This document shows, piece by piece, positions 34,633 through 47,335 of a stretch of 64,000 nt of DNA (position 1 is its first letter; every line of letters starts with the position of its first letter). This DNA is from Trichobilharzia szidati (taxonomy: Eukaryota > Platyhelminthes > Trematoda > Strigeidida > Schistosomatidae): assembly GCA_944472155.2 (NCBI GenBank), contig OX235273.1:34321204-34385203 (forward strand). The letters run 5' to 3'. The position numbers and the translations under genes are program-made. Under the pieces are notes generated by a model. It was not told where the DNA came from and did not search any database. It saw only the letters and a program-made list of their open reading frames with translations.

Positions 34633-34696
34633 TATCTTCAAAAACTTCATGCAATTCTTCCCATTAATAAACTTGAACAAAGCAAGAACAACAATT

Positions 34697-34755
34697 GTAC
34701 CAGGATAATATGAGCTCATCTTTTATTATTTCGAGGATTCTTCTCAACTGGTTAC
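34697..34755 (-). ncRNA. hammerhead-like motif in left arm of PLE-I
   Basis: Minus strand: ACCAG and CTGGT form stem I, with GTA/TAC outside. Then TTGAGAA core, GAATCCTC (G-C closed) stem II, GAAA, and a stem III built on the palindrome ATGAGCTCAT with AT-rich flanks. ATC precedes CTGG. The core differs from CTGATGA, so it is probably inactive. Confidence 0.55.
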
Positions 34756-35144
34756 AACCTGAATGATAAAAATTATGAATAACATTAGAGATTTGAACAT
34801 ACTTTTCCTAGATTACAAGGAGTAATTGGTAGAAAGTAAAATTAACATTAGTCCGGAATGATTTCGTTTATTAAGATTCACAAACACTGACTATTTATAG
34901 AATAATAAGACAATTAGGCTTGGAAACAAAAACGCAGTTGCGTATATATGTGTGTGTATAGAAACAAGGTTTAGCTAGAAAGAGAGTAACAAAAAAGTAG
35001 ATTACATAACTAAACAAAATGTTTTATCTAATAGCCAATAGAAAAAAAGAAGAGAAAGAACAAGGTAGGGTGAGTCATGTTTAGATGAGAGAGTAGAGTT
35101 TTCTAAACAAGAAAAAGGTGACTCATAAAGTTGTATATTTTGTT

Positions 35145-35440
35145 ATCACTAGGGCAGTGCAAGATTCACCACTGTCTCTTTCTGCGTACATAGATTTGGT
35201 TTAAGTCGTTTGATAGCAACTGCTTCAGCAAAGCTTAGCAAGCTAGGTTTCTTTTGACCAGTGTCTAATAGATGACGCGCAATCGCACTGTTTAATGCTT
35301 GTGGACCTTCTAGTCTCCGATTCTTTGGTATGTGTTCAGAAATGCGGACAATAACCCTTCTCTCTGTTCTTCCGATGTATGTGCTTTGGCACGTTCATGT
35401 AAATTGGTAGACACAGTTGGACAAATACCCACCTCATGTT
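35145..35440 (-). pseudogene. PLE-I GIY-YIG remnant
   Basis: Reading leftward: SNCVYQFT, TCQSTYIGRTERRVIVRISE then HIPKN, SAIARHLLDTGQK, LLSFAEAVAIKRLKPNLC and QKETVVNLALP. YIG, the conserved Arg region and SEH are intact, but a stop sits where the C-x-C should be. Close to the PLE at 58432-58884. Only the endonuclease end is present. Confidence 0.78.
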
Positions 35441-35479
35441 ACCTCCAATTCATTATTCATAATTTTTATCATTCAGGTT

Positions 35480-35538
35480 GTAGCCAGTTGAGAAGAATCC
35501 TCGAAACAATAAAAGATGAGCTCATATTATCCTGGTAC
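35480..35538 (+). ncRNA. hammerhead-like motif in right arm of PLE-I
   Basis: CCAG (35484-35487) pairs with CTGG (35532-35535), with GTA/TAC outside. TTGAGAA core, GAATCCTC stem II, GAAA, a CAATAAAAG stretch, palindrome ATGAGCTCAT, ATTATC then CTGG. Mirror copy of 34697-34755. Confidence 0.55.
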
Positions 35539-35599
35539 AATTGTTGTTCTTGATTTTTTCAAAATATCTTCACTTCACCCATTTCTTCAAGACAAATCT

Positions 35600-35930
35600 C
35601 AGCTTGCTAGATGACACCAGATAAGCTTTTATTTCCACTCCTTCATCTCACCCTTGGACCCATGTCTAATTCGTTGCCTCTCGTTTGAGTCATGAAATGA
35701 ATGAAATGTCACTGAAATATCTCCTCACTGTATGTCTAATCTCCCCTATTTCCTTCTAATTATCTCACGTTGCTATAAGCAGTTTTGGTTGCTGCTCCTT
35801 GTCCCACATTCTGTGAACGCCAACGTTAACATTCAGACAGATGATTACCTGTCTTGCTTCTTGGGTCCTGGCTAGGTTTGATATCCTTATTTTATATCGC
35901 CTATAGTTGAAAGGATGCTGAACAGTTGAT
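35600..35930 (-). mobile_element. possible RTE fragment, strongly decayed
   Basis: Reading leftward, AAAATAAGGATATCAAACCT, a region resembling GGAGATTGGACA..GTGAGGAG, AGTGACAT and AAGGGTGAGATGAAGGAGTG follow the order of the RTE 3' third. Similarity is low. Confidence 0.4.
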
Positions 35931-35989
35931 TGAATGAGATGATTTACCTTAGATTTTTCCAATTAATAATGACTGACATTTGTTGCTGT

Positions 35990-36460
35990 TTTTAGTCACT
36001 TATATTCATCATTGTTTGTGGAGGAGTAGTGTAACCATATACATTGTTTACGACAATAATGATATATTCATGTGGACCACTCTCAATGCATATATATATA
36101 TATATATGAAAACAAATGTACTGAAAAGGCAGTGATGCGAATAAAAGCTTAGTGAAAACAATAATAATAATACGTTGTTTTGCTGAATAAAATACAAATA
36201 AAAAAATAACTAAATAATATTGTAACATAATACTGAGAACTATGAACAATGTAACAATTTAGCTTAATTTTTTTTCTATTCTTTTTTTGCGAGGTTTTAC
36301 CATGTATACATGTATCTATCTATCTACAGGTGAGCTTTGACTAATAAAAATTATGCATCAGCTGTATTCTTCATTCTCACAGCCTACTACTCTTTATTAG
36401 AAAAAAGATCATAGTGTGTATTGTAGCATTTCATAGGCAGTTATATTTAGGTTTGTCTGG
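35990..36460. other. unassigned stretch with (TA)n microsatellite
   Basis: (AT)n at about 36090-36108 and short tetranucleotide TATC repeats near 36312-36325. Confidence 0.6.
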
Positions 36461-36469
36461 GAAGCTTAA

Positions 36470-37075
36470 ACAACGGTTGCAGTGAAAATTTTCTTTCCGA
36501 AGAAGTCATCAACTAAACTGTACATTAGTGTATACATAGTAAAGAGGTGAGAAAGTTCTAGAGCTATTTCCAGTAGATAAATACAGATAGGGATTAAAAA
36601 TGTAAAAATAAGTAAAACAAACAGGAAATTTATGCAGGAAACATAGTTGGATGATGATTATTGAAAGAATTGACTGCTTATCATCGCCATGTTAGACAAA
36701 AGATTGAGGTACTTCTTTCCATAGCATAGCGTTGTCTTGAACCGCTAGTACTTCAGCTATCCCAAGGTATCTTGGTCTCATACCCAGATACATTTGATAA
36801 AACCTTCTATAGCAACTCGAAGGACATTTAAAGTGGACCTAAGTGTCCTGAGTTCACTAGATATTCTGTTATCAAGTTTTAGACACATCTTTATTCTCCT
36901 TTTGCTCAGTAGGCTTGATAGTCATTGTTCTTAATGCTTTTTAAAAAGAGGACGTCGAAATGTACAGCCAACTTACTCAGCTCCAAAGGACCAAGTAAAA
37001 TGAAACAAATAAAGACGAATTTACAGAATATTTGATTACTTCGTCGAAAAGAAAATTTTCATTACTGCAACCATC
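36470..37075 (-). mobile_element. PLE-J: decayed PLE remnant with short inverted ends
   Basis: GGTTGCAGTGAAAATTTTCT near 36474-36493 is inverted near 37052-37075 (AGAAAATTTTCATTACTGCAACC). Minus-strand frames show YLGIAEVLAVQ and ..WKEVPQSFV, matching the IAEALAI....QKKFVQSL C-terminus of other PLEs. A TTGATGA..GAAAG..AAAATTTTC block near 36495-36520 (minus) resembles the hammerhead relic of PLE-E. Old copy. Confidence 0.5.
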
Positions 37076-37079
37076 TTTT

Positions 37080-37795
37080 TAGTTTTTCCAGTTATCTATT
37101 GTGCATATTCTGCGACTTTCTGGAAGTGTTTTCATATATTCAGAGGATCTGACGTAAGTTTACGAATCTTCTGAAACAGCGTCTGACTATGATGTAAAAT
37201 TTGATTACCTGTGAGTCAGATAATATAATTTCACGAGATTTATTTTGCTTCTTTTAATTCGTTAATGGTTTAGATTAGTCACTAATGATTTTCAACCAGA
37301 GTGATAGATTCACTTCTCTCTCTCTATCCTTCCGTCTGTAACATTGAGCACATGAAACATTTTTGATTGATAGTTCTCCAAATTATTTTAGAAACCCCTT
37401 CAATTTTTCCCTAAGCCTTCTCCTCAAAAAGAGTCATAACTTGTTTGACCTTTAAGGTCTGAATTTAAGTTCATTTGGTCTGTTGTATAAGACCTACCAG
37501 CGAAGCAGTATAAACAAGTTGAACGTTTTATTTGAGATGATTAATTGTGAAATATCAATAATTTCTTTATAATTTGTTTCATTAATAGCAGGAAAACTAT
37601 TGGGAACAGTGCTAAAGTTGTATAAACGAACGGAATGGTTGGTTTTGTGACAGCAGACTTGTTCAATGTGACTTAAAATGAACACTGAATTATCTCATAG
37701 GCCTCAAAATACTTCTGCCGATGTCTTGCTGACTCACTGAATCTATTATTTTAAGTAGAAAGAAATTAAAAAAATAAAACAGCAACTGGTGAGCA
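37080..37795. other. unassigned stretch
   Basis: No recognisable feature. Confidence 0.55.
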
Positions 37796-37799
37796 GCAT

Positions 37800-37990
37800 T
37801 AACTTAATATTTTTGTTTATGGTGGCTAGCAGTTGAACCTAGGATGCACATTTCATTCTACCTGAAACTTGTTAGCTGGATTTACCTGCATTCTAAGTGA
37901 GCGGTGGGGTTCCTACTAACGCACTGACCCTCTACACATTCTTTCAAACATGCACGTGTTATCCACTAGCCCACTAAGCTTTCCCCAGTC
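37800..37990 (-). repeat. Sm-alpha-type hammerhead SINE, decayed
   Basis: Minus strand: GCTTAGTGGGCTAGTGGATA head (A-box-like), a region where the B-box is lost, then AATCCAGCTAACAAGTTTCA, GGTAGAATGAAATGTGCATC, CTAGGTTCAACTGCTAGCCA. Compared with the 8155-8345 copy, stem II and the CTGATGA core (CTAACAA) are damaged while GAAA is kept. Confidence 0.7.
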
Positions 37991-37994
37991 ATTT

Positions 37995-38395
37995 AAATAC
38001 AATGAGATGATAATAAACCAATCAATCTGAGTAGTATGAGCAGTAAGCGAATGACTTTTGCGTTAGGAATCTTTCCTCAAATCAACTTCGATTTTTAGAT
38101 CATTAGCAAGAAAATAATTTAATTTAGTGAGCAGTTTCTCAGAAGAAAAGCTATTAGACTAACGCGTTTTCAAGAATGACTGACTGACTGCTTTCAAGGT
38201 CTAACTTTGCACCGATGTACAGCAGTTCAAGTCGCCACACTTCACTAAGCATACAAAGCAATAGACAAAAGTATAAAGAAATGCAAAACAGAGACAGTAA
38301 ACAGCAATATGAGGCAAAAAGAATAGTAATGTCGGAGAACAATAGAATTTCACTGGATACTATAATTCACAAGGAAAGGATGCATCTGCGCAGTT
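37995..38395. other. unassigned stretch
   Basis: No recognisable feature. Confidence 0.5.
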
Positions 38396-38399
38396 GATA

Positions 38400-39170
38400 A
38401 CGGTTTTGAGCTATATCACCTATTGTCTCCAACCATTGGTTCTAATTGTCCCGAGGACCCCAACCAGTCAGGTTGGTTTATACTAACTGTTGTGGATTTC
38501 ACTGATTGATGAAGTTGTGTTTTGATTTGACCGCCACTGTCGCTCTTCCAACCTGATCCTATATCAGCTAACAATGCCCGTCGAGGAAGGTGATGGCTAG
38601 GCATACCTAACACATGCCCCAACCACCTCAATAGATGTAACTTCACAATGTCGTCTCCCTACCTAGCACTCAACTGATACCTAACCTCAATATTCATCAC
38701 CCGCTTATACCACTTCACACGGGGGACACCTAAGATCAAAGACAGCTAGACTTTTTATGTATTCCACTTTTAACGCCATAAGATGAGGAAGTGGACTGCT
38801 GAGGAGTACACACATCCTCTGTTCGATACACGGATACCACATCTACGCCAGAGACGGTGTAAACTAACATTTGCAAAACGAGGCTTCTGCAAACGTTCTG
38901 ACATTCCGTCAGTGATCAACCCGTTGGGGCTGATACAATTTCTCAAATAAGTGAAGTATTCAACATGCACTACCACTTCACTCTCTATTTCTAAGCTAGG
39001 AGTCAATTTGGTCCAGTCCTGTAGCATCATCTTACATTTGACGGGGGTGAGTCGCATGCCAAACATTCACACACTTCAGCTCAAGGTGTTCAGAAGACTC
39101 TAAATTATGTCAGCCTTCTCACCTAGAAGGAGTACATCATCTGCATACTCTTTTCAAGAATGGATATTTT
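38400..39170 (-). mobile_element. non-LTR retrotransposon of another lineage, C-terminal remnant
   Basis: Minus-strand pieces: YADDVLLLGEKADI (motif C) around 39100-39150; GMRLTPVKCKMMLQDW with VEYFTYLRNCISPNGL and RRCGIRVSNRGCVYSSAV in frame 38770-39066; then, after a deletion, LLRWLGHVLGMPSHHLPRRA in frame 38416-38646. This order is typical of a LINE family distinct from the SR2-like RTE copies here. Two frames, internal deletion, no tail identified. Dead copy. Confidence 0.75.
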
Positions 39171-39304
39171 TGGGGTCTAAGTATCTGAAGTATTATGGAG
39201 CAAAACATTTCAACTGTTTGTAACATGTAGCGTGTAGCTATTACTTTCCGCCGATACGGAACAAAACCTTTTGTTTTTCGGTAACTAATACTTTCCTTTT
39301 TAAA

Positions 39305-39352
39305 CATTCTAGGTGCAGATAGCTAACAGTTCAACCCTGGAAGCACATAAAC
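39305..39352 (-). repeat. Sm-alpha 3' fragment
   Basis: GTGCTTCCAGGGTTGAACTG then TTAGCTATCTGCACC on the minus strand matches the 3' flank of the hammerhead in the Sm-alpha-type copies at 8155 and 37800. Only about 45 bp remain. Confidence 0.5.
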
Positions 39353-39359
39353 AGAAAGA

Positions 39360-41000
39360 AGATTTATATGAAGCGCAATAATTGATGCTCGCTAATTTTC
39401 TGTGCATTTTCATTCAACAGTGAAGGCAGTCTTAACTGTTGGCTTTTATATTTCACTTTTAGACTATTAGTTGTTTAACCTGACCATCAACTGTTGTGGT
39501 ACAAGATTTTAGGGAGTTTTGTGGTAGTTCAGCTGCATAGCAGTTATGGTGCATGTCGTCAAGTTTCGACTCCTGCCCAACTCACTCCTGAAACTTGCCT
39601 ATCTTACTATCCAGTATAACACATATAATTTTCTTAGGTTCTTGTTATTTTATTCTTTCAGCTGCGTCTTCCGCAGCAAATCTCGCGAAATTTCAATTGG
39701 TTTCTAACCCACCACTGTGAAATTCAAGAATAAAATGGGAGAAAAATATCGTAGATGAGTGAATCTTGCTTCACATGAAATAACGTTTCATCATGCGACA
39801 TATTGTCAATGACTATTTACCTGAGGAATATATATATGGGGAGAATTCTGTATTGTATTTAGACATAACCTCCAGAATAAGGCTGATATTATTATTCAGC
39901 CTTGGATATCTGCAGTCCATAAGGAAATTTCAAACTTTTTCACTATTTGAAAAGGCTTTCTCTATCCTGAGCCTAGATGCATCGAAAATATAAAATGTTA
40001 TCATAATAATATTAAATAATTTAGTAAAAGCGTAAATAAATTTATTTATTTTGATAACAATCTTTAATGAAAAGTAAATAATAAATAATTAAGGCTTAGG
40101 AAAGCTGGGAATAAAAACAAATTAATTGAAAAACATGTGGAAAAATTGAAGGTCGAGATAGAATATGGAGAAAAATCAATCATATATCAGAAAATTTATA
40201 AGTACATATCAATCTAGGTACTTGGTTTTTAAGTGACTTTTTTGTTAGTGTCATTTTGTAAGCCAGAGTAAACTTTTATCAAAAAGAACCGATCTCTTTC
40301 AGAAGACTGAATGTCGGCATGATATTGAATTAAATATTGGTGTTTTGAACTGCCACTGGACAATTAATTCCAAGAACTTAAATTAGAATTTGCAAATGCT
40401 GTTCAGTATGTTGATCTAATGTTTCGATGAGTTTCTAAGAAACCAGTTGGCTACGCTGCATGGGCGATTTAGACTTCCTCTTACGGTTTGCGTCAATTAT
40501 AGATAATTCTCATGAATGTTGTTTCGCCATCTATTCTGGTGCTTAGACAGACTGCTCACTGACAGAATAGCGTGACCGACGTAACCTGGTGGCAAGATTT
40601 CGCGAAACAAAGCCATAAGTAGTGAAGGTAGCATATAATACTCACGGCTGTTCGAGAATGTATTTATTTACAACAGTATAAAGAGAATATAGAGATTCCA
40701 ACAATCACACCACAAACTAGCAACCGCGCTCTTCACTGAAAATCGAATAGTTTGCAATATTATTCCATCTGCAGGGATAAAAAAATGATTATTGAAAGGA
40801 GAAATAACTGAGGTTCAGCTGAACTGACAAATTTATTTGATTTTCTACAAGTTAGTTCACTCAGTAAATACGCTTTCGTTGTAATAATGCACGACTGTAA
40901 TCCTTATTCATAAATCTAACCGAGACTGATTAGCCTGATTTTAGTATACAGGCCCCTTCAATGGCTACCTCTATATCACCAGGATGGTAATTTGAAGTAA
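39360..41000. other. unassigned AT-rich stretch
   Basis: No recognisable feature in about 1.6 kb. Confidence 0.55.
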
Positions 41001-41004
41001 ATTG

Positions 41005-41190
41005 TTTCGTAGTGGCTGGCGGTAAATGCAGAACGCATTCTTCGTCTTACGTGGGACTAGTTAGATAGATGTAGTTGTTCTTCAGCGGGTAATTTTGATC
41101 TCAACAGTACTAGTGCCCAGTGTCTTTCGCTTCTAACGCCAAAGAGTCATTCTCTAGCCCCACTGGTCACGATACCCACCTCTTGTGCAA
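41005..41190 (-). repeat. Sm-alpha-type hammerhead SINE, decayed
   Basis: Minus strand: GTGACCAGTGGGGCTAGAGA head, then CTACATCTATCTAACTAGTC, CCACGTAAGACGAAGAATGC and CCGCCAGCCACTAC. The CTGATGA core reads CTAACTA and stem II has a mismatch (GTCC/AGAC). The order of blocks equals 8155-8345 and 37800-37990. Confidence 0.6.
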
Positions 41191-41194
41191 AGCA

Positions 41195-43325
41195 TATGAT
41201 TTTTATGTGATTCAATAATGACATCGTTTCTGCCTTGTTTCACTGTGAATTCACTCCACCATTTTTGTTGAGAGATGAATTTGACATTATTAATAATAAA
41301 TCAAATGAAACTAGCTGGATTACTAATCCATAAACTGGGTTAAAATCGAAACAAGTGACGCCCATGGATTAATTTGTGGCTCTCTATTACGTTTGCTAAC
41401 GAACTGAGCTATATGGACAGATTTCTTACTATACACATAAGAAGAACGTTTGGCGCTTAGCAGTAACTCAATCACAGGAACCTTTTAATGACATAGAGAG
41501 GCAGAAATCATGAACCACGAGAGACTGAAGCTCTGAAGTGCTGTTCACTTAAAAATCCTCATCCTTGAGGCCTAACACTAGTTGGTTTAACCGCAGAGAG
41601 GTCATTAATGAGTAATGCTTAGTGGAATTGAAATAGAAGTACGCAGATGCACTAGAATTGTATCAGTCAAATCCAACATTTAAATAATGCTATGAACAAC
41701 GGAGAGTTGCTCCCCACATCTGATGCTGAATTTATCACCAATGCAACAGCAGAAAACAAGACACGAAAGCCAAAGTATATTTTCAAATGATCAAACCGCT
41801 CTTTATGTAGGTACAGCTTTATATTCTTCAACCAATCATTGAGCGTGAGTTCAGCTGAAAAGGATTGCAGAGAACAGGAAAATGTGGCATTTAATAATGC
41901 CAAACACCTCAATGGCTTACTTTATTTCTTCCAGCATTTCTTAACTCTTACCTCACCTACTTTTGAAACATTACGCCTCAAAATCGGAGGCTTAAATCCG
42001 CCTAAATTAACAGTCAGACAGCTTTATTGAATCATTCTATTGCCCGAATAAGCATTCTCTATGCTATCATGTGACTACAGTAGATTTGTAAGCTAATCAC
42101 GTCTGACAAAATCATACAAACTTTTTTTTAACTTTTACAACACAGTGTATACAAAATATCATTCTTGATTAATTAAACGTGCGTCTGATGGATAATCCAC
42201 AATCAGTACTATCACTACTGAGTATTCTCATTCTCACTTTTTCTTCTTCTTCCTTTTTTTACAAACTTAAACTGTACTATTCCTCTTATCGACTTTTGTC
42301 ATCGTTTTTTTTTCAATTCGACAAGATTAATGTGAGTAAGGGAGGAATATCAGAGGAGAGAGAGAGAGGGAAGAAACTACTAGAGAATGGCGTTTGCCTT
42401 AGTTCATATTTTCACTAATGTTTGTCAAGTATTCTTTTTTTTTAATTAGACACTTTCACAATCTTAACAGTGAATTTTATGTTAAGTTTATACTATTTTA
42501 TATATTTCAGTTTTTCTATCACAGTAAAACTATTTAGTGTACAAACGATTAATCACCTGTTGAAATGAGAAACAAGACAGAGGGAGAAAGTCAGAGGGAA
42601 TGTAAAAGAGGGATGATGTGAAGAACAAATGAATGGCATAGAATTATAAAATATTGAATGGAAAAACGGTGTTTTCTACAAGGTATAATTTAGGCAACAC
42701 GTTTCTGTCTTAATCTAGTAGCAGTCACAGTTAAGTGATCACTCTTATCAAATTCTCTAAGTCACATTTAAATGTATTTTTCATTCCGAAAACCACTTTG
42801 ATATGATAAAATAGATTCATCGATGAAATTATTCAATATGATAAGTAATTTGTATCATTCATTACTTTTCTTCATAACAGTGGGTTCAGATGCGTTGTTT
42901 TGGTTGCGTAATAACTACTTTCAGATATATTAGTCAATACGGGCTTGGACCTACAGCTTCTGGCATTGTCATTTGGATTCCGGAGTTACATCTGTATCGA
43001 TTTGTTTAACCGCTTAATAAGGAACATGAAATTTTAAAACCAACAATTAGACAAAAAACGTCAATCTCCAGTCTTTTGGATGAGATATTGGACAGATTGT
43101 GTACGAGTTGTTCAACAATAGAAGAAAAATCTTCACTTAGCTGTTCTGCTACTTTCAAAGTGGTTGATATATTATGTACTGTAAACAAATGACTAGGAGT
43201 TGTCCTTGATGTAACTTTCCCGAAAGCTAAATTTCATCCTGTTTACATTACTAGTTGCGCTATTTATAAAAGTGTAGTTTGTTTTCTTTTTTCAGTGCAA
43301 TAGCGGTCTTTAACAGTACATCTGC
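41195..43325. other. unassigned stretch
   Basis: About 2.1 kb with T-rich and A-rich patches and a purine-rich (GA)n patch near 42353-42370. No gene or repeat recognised. Confidence 0.55.
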
Positions 43326-43329
43326 ATTA

Positions 43330-43690
43330 CAACTTTTTCTCTGCATTCTTCTCTGCAGTCGGCCTCACGACTGCCCATAATTCTTTACTTCCTCCTCACA
43401 CCATCCCCCCCCCATGTTACCTGCGGACACAACTTGAATATACAACACATGCCCATCTCGTCCTTTTTTATTCGGGTTCCACATGAGTGATGACCTGCTA
43501 TGCTATGTCAATCAGCGGTCTCCTAAGAGTATGCCCAATATATCTTCATTTCCTCCTGCATATATCTTAGGTAATAGGTTCTCAGTTCGCTTTTTACCTA
43601 GTAGAGTTCTTTGTCGCTAATCTTTTCTAGTCAGTTAACTGATCTTCAAATGCAGGCAGCTGTTGACAAAGTCTGAAATCTGTGGAAAAT
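43330..43690 (-). mobile_element. RTE 3' fragment, decayed
   Basis: Reading leftward: ATATGCAGGAGGAAATGAAG, ATACTCTTAGGAGACCGCTG, ATGTGGAACCCGAATAAAAA, TGAGGAGGAAGTAAAGAATT. These match the QICRRKWRWIGHSLRRPLSD to CEEEMK part of the RTE ORF. The terminal tail is lost. Confidence 0.65.
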
Positions 43691-43699
43691 GTTTCTGAT

Positions 43700-44455
43700 A
43701 CTAGTTAAGTCTCTGATGCACATAAAAGTATTGGCTATTCAGTATTATTCTTATTACGCTAATGATCATTGTTTGCTTTCTCCACTAAATCGTACATACA
43801 TAATTAACCGCTTTTCACTTTGAAACGCTTTCCTGCTTACTTTTACGCCATGTCTGTCCCGTATTTTGCTGGTAAGTTCCTTGTCTTATTGCTAAACCAT
43901 TTACCATATTTTGTAAAACCTTCTTCCAAACTAAGGGACTAGTTTGTTTATTAGTGTCAGTTGTCGCGCTTCTCCCATCTCGTTTCACTTACTGGCAACA
44001 CTTTAAACTAAGGTCTGCATGCACTAATTGAGCTTGGTAGAATTAAACGTGTAATTTCCTATTTAATCTATTTTTTGTATGTTTATTTTAAATCATCTGC
44101 AGCTGTAGAAAAAGCCCTGAAATCTTGTCCTTGTAGCTTTGATGACAGTAATCAATGAGAATTCCAGAAATCCATCAGCTGATAGTTTGTTTATTAGCTT
44201 AATTCTGCTTAAATATTTACCTTCTTAAAAATCTCACGTGAAGTTCTAAAACTTACTGCTTTTTTGTGTTAATACTATTGACTTTTGTCGATGCTAACGT
44301 CATTATTTATACAATATACTGATCTTGTTTTTATCCAGACCAAGTAAAGCAACTTTCTGTCCGGATACTGGTTTGAATGTGTGGGCTTATTCAGGACAAA
44401 AGCAGACCTTAGTATCTATTCTGCCATCCTTGCTCCTACATGTCTTTTTCGACTA
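43700..44455. other. unassigned stretch
   Basis: No recognisable feature. Confidence 0.55.
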
Positions 44456-44464
44456 AAATTCAAT

Positions 44465-44690
44465 CGGGTCCCAGAGACTTAGTGGTCTACGAGCTCGCCT
44501 TGTAACCTGAATGTCCTGGGTTCGAACCCCGATGGGTGTGTACTGTGAAGAGTCCCAAACTAGGACGAAACAACTGTCCAGTAATCCCTGCAGGTTTTCC
44601 AATGGCTCTCTAACCAATGTCATCTCATGATGAAGTCCTGTAACTAATCAAATCCCTATAAACCAACACTTAAAAGTGAAATCTTTTTAC
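44465..44690 (+). repeat. hammerhead SINE family 2, best preserved promoter
   Basis: A-box-like GACTTAGTGGTCTACG, then GTCCTGGGTTCGAACCCCG, a perfect pol III B-box (GGTTCGAACC). The hammerhead block spans 44538-44585: GTACTG, a core missing its first C (TGAAGA), stem II GTCC/GGAC around CAAACTA, GAAA, CAACTG, GTC, CAGTA pairing with TACTG. The rest (TTTTCCAATGGCTCTC, CATGATGAAGTCCTGTAA) is shared with 6755-7325. Probably inactive because of the core deletion, but the closest copy to an intact unit in this window. Confidence 0.78.
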
Positions 44691-44699
44691 CATGACATC

Positions 44700-47310
44700 T
44701 CAGGTCGGTGATTGATTATATTACATCTAGTATGGGTTTCGTATTCAGAAAACCCATGTTTATCTTCTGTTTTCAACACTTTGAATATATGAGTGGAAGG
44801 AAAGTTTGATAGCTGAATTCGTTTTCATCAGTTCTACACCAAACGATTGTATTAGTACTGACATAACGCCATAACCAGAAATGTACGAAATATTATTGTC
44901 AACAAAACCAAACGGTAAGAAATATCGGGGCTACTTAAACGAAATATGTGAGTTGTGTAAGCAGCTTGATATGAAAACTAGGAATAGACTGTGTTCAAGA
45001 CGTCATCATGAAATCATACTCCGTGACTGTGCATTTCACTGAAAACAGATTTTCTATTCTGGAATTATATTCCACCACAGTGCCCTAATTCTTTTCTCAT
45101 ATTTGTAAATATGTCATCCAAGAATTGCAACACCATTTTTAATATGCAACTGTGAACTATGTTTTCTCATATCTTTATAAACATTTTGATCTGAATTAAA
45201 ACGATATTGTTACAGTTATAGCAACTCCTCCTGAGTTAGAAAAAATCCAAACGTGGCTAATAATCTAGTCACATAATCTTACTTGATACCTTCATTTAAA
45301 CCTTGAATTCTTGATCAGAATCAGGCTTTCTTTTCAACAGTTTCCAGACTTTTGCCTACTGCCAAAAGCCTAAAATAACAATTTTATTGACTACTAGAGA
45401 TCAATTCTGCTTGAAACACCATCCGTTCACCTTTTGTTTTGCTTAATAAGCAAGTTAGTAAGAGTTTACTGTGAATACTTCAGAATCCACATTAACAACC
45501 AAATTGTTCACACGTATGTTTAAGCACGGAAGAACTGACGTTAGATACAATGAATAAGCGATTTCGAATGAAAAATTGACATTTTCGCTTTTATAGTAAT
45601 ACTCAGTGCATTATCTTTCAAAGGACACACGTTTCTACCTAATGTGATAGGTATAGACATATATATATATGTTCATGTGAATGGGTTTTCGGTCATTGAT
45701 TAATTTTTACGCGCTATTATTCAGTAACCATGGAAACAAGTAAATTAATAAATATATAAACAAAAATAATAAACAAACGATTTTTTTAATTAACAATTTC
45801 TGTACGAACAAAAAGCGGAGAGTGGAAATAGAATTCTCGTACTAATACAATTATTAGAATTATTATTCTAGCAACAGGTTAAATCTGGCATACTTCAGTG
45901 ACCTGATGTATTTGTAAAAAAAATAGCTTGAATAAGCTTTAAGCATCAATTTCAACCATTTCCTCTATTAAATAATATAGTTTCTATCATTGATAGATTG
46001 ACTTGTGTAACGGAAATATAATCCGAACAATATGAACTCATTTATCCGAAAAAAACAGTTTTAAATGCTGAATTTTAGGATATTAAATCGGTTTCAACGT
46101 AGGTAACGTCAGCAGTCAGTACTATTTAGAGAAAATTTCGGAAAATATAACATCAACTAGAATGTTTTTCCTTGATCAAAATATTTAAGAAATGCACAGT
46201 CATGATATCATCAGGGATCGATTCCAGCATCTTCAGGATCGGTTCCTTACTTCTACTGGCTGTCAACATATCCCCACTTCTGCATAATTGAAGTCGATTC
46301 TTTTAGGATTTACTCAATTTTCAGTCATTTATAAAGTATTTTTGTAGGAGAATAATGATATTCGAGTACTAGTTGCAAATCAATACTAGGTAACCATAAT
46401 TATAGTTGGTTTTTACCTTCCAGGATGAATTCTAGTGCTGAGCTGTTGGTTTTAAATGTGAAGAACAACAACAAACCAATAAAAAGCAATTGTCCTAGAG
46501 AGCTATCAAGAGAGTTAATAATGGTGTATTAATAAAATCGTGATTAATTACATTCCAAGTGCAAGAGGTTAGAATACGTTGAGACTGTGAGTTACATACC
46601 TGCATTGTGCGTTTTTCGCAAGATTCTAGGGGATTCATATTTCTTTACAACTTTATCCAGTTACACAGGCTACAGCCTGACTCCAGCCAACCTTTGTGGT
46701 TGGTTTTCGCACTGCCAGTAAATCGCCGATACACATATTGGATAATGCCTCTTATGAACCATTTGGTGTAATCCAGTATGAATAACGCCTTGTATTACGA
46801 AGAATTCAGCGAATGGTCAAGAAATAATTTCGATAGAGATGAACAAAATGGAAGAAATAAGATAATGCAGTTGGTAATTTTAGAGGTGACACACACACAC
46901 ATGGATGGTACAACACAATTGGTCATTGTGTACTTTGTAGTAATTTTGTGCAGAATCTAAGACCAACGCACTAATTATCAAATATTAGAAAGACAATCAG
47001 TTACGAATTCCCTGTAGAAGTTCATATGTTCAAATAAGGTATTATGAAATTGTTTCAGCTGACGGATCAAGTAAAGCTGGAAAATAATAAATTTCGGTCT
47101 CCTTTTGGTAAAAATAACATAAACGATAGTGAAAATTGAATAGTAATTTTTCATAGTCGATATGTTGAGTTAACCGTTTATTGAATTCCTGGAAAACTAG
47201 TAACGAAAATGCAACACCTTCTGTGTAAGTTTTGAACTAGTCAGCGGTATGCCCTAAAATATCCAAAGGCTATCACAATAATGTCTGATAGGTTTTTAAA
47301 TGGATAAACA
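44700..47310. other. unassigned stretch
   Basis: About 2.6 kb, AT-rich, with a (TA)n near 45659-45669 and a (CA)n near 46891-46900. No gene or repeat recognised. Confidence 0.55.
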
Positions 47311-47335
47311 ATTGGATTTTGTTTATTTATTATTA

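Larger units (their letters stand above)
34634..35562 (-). mobile_element. PLE-I: short Penelope-like element with 100-bp inverted arms
   Basis: Arms 34683-34782 and 35453-35552 are inverted repeats. ATCTTCAAAA at 34634-34643 resembles TTTTTCAAAA just after the right arm, a weak TSD candidate. Each arm carries a complete hammerhead-like block (see 34697-34755 and 35480-35538). The coding remnant between them reads leftward. Confidence 0.75.

Noticed and set aside
30540..36110. AT microsatellites as possible regulatory or origin elements
   Set aside because: Short (TA)n runs are common in this AT-rich DNA and have no linked feature.
42179..42418. 79-codon plus-strand frame near a purine-rich patch
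   Set aside because: Low-complexity Ser/Phe/Tyr and Glu/Arg stretches from T-rich and GA-rich DNA; no support for a gene.
44465..44560. tRNA gene because of a perfect GGTTCGAACC B-box
   Set aside because: No cloverleaf acceptor pairing; the sequence continues into the hammerhead and SINE body shared by other copies.
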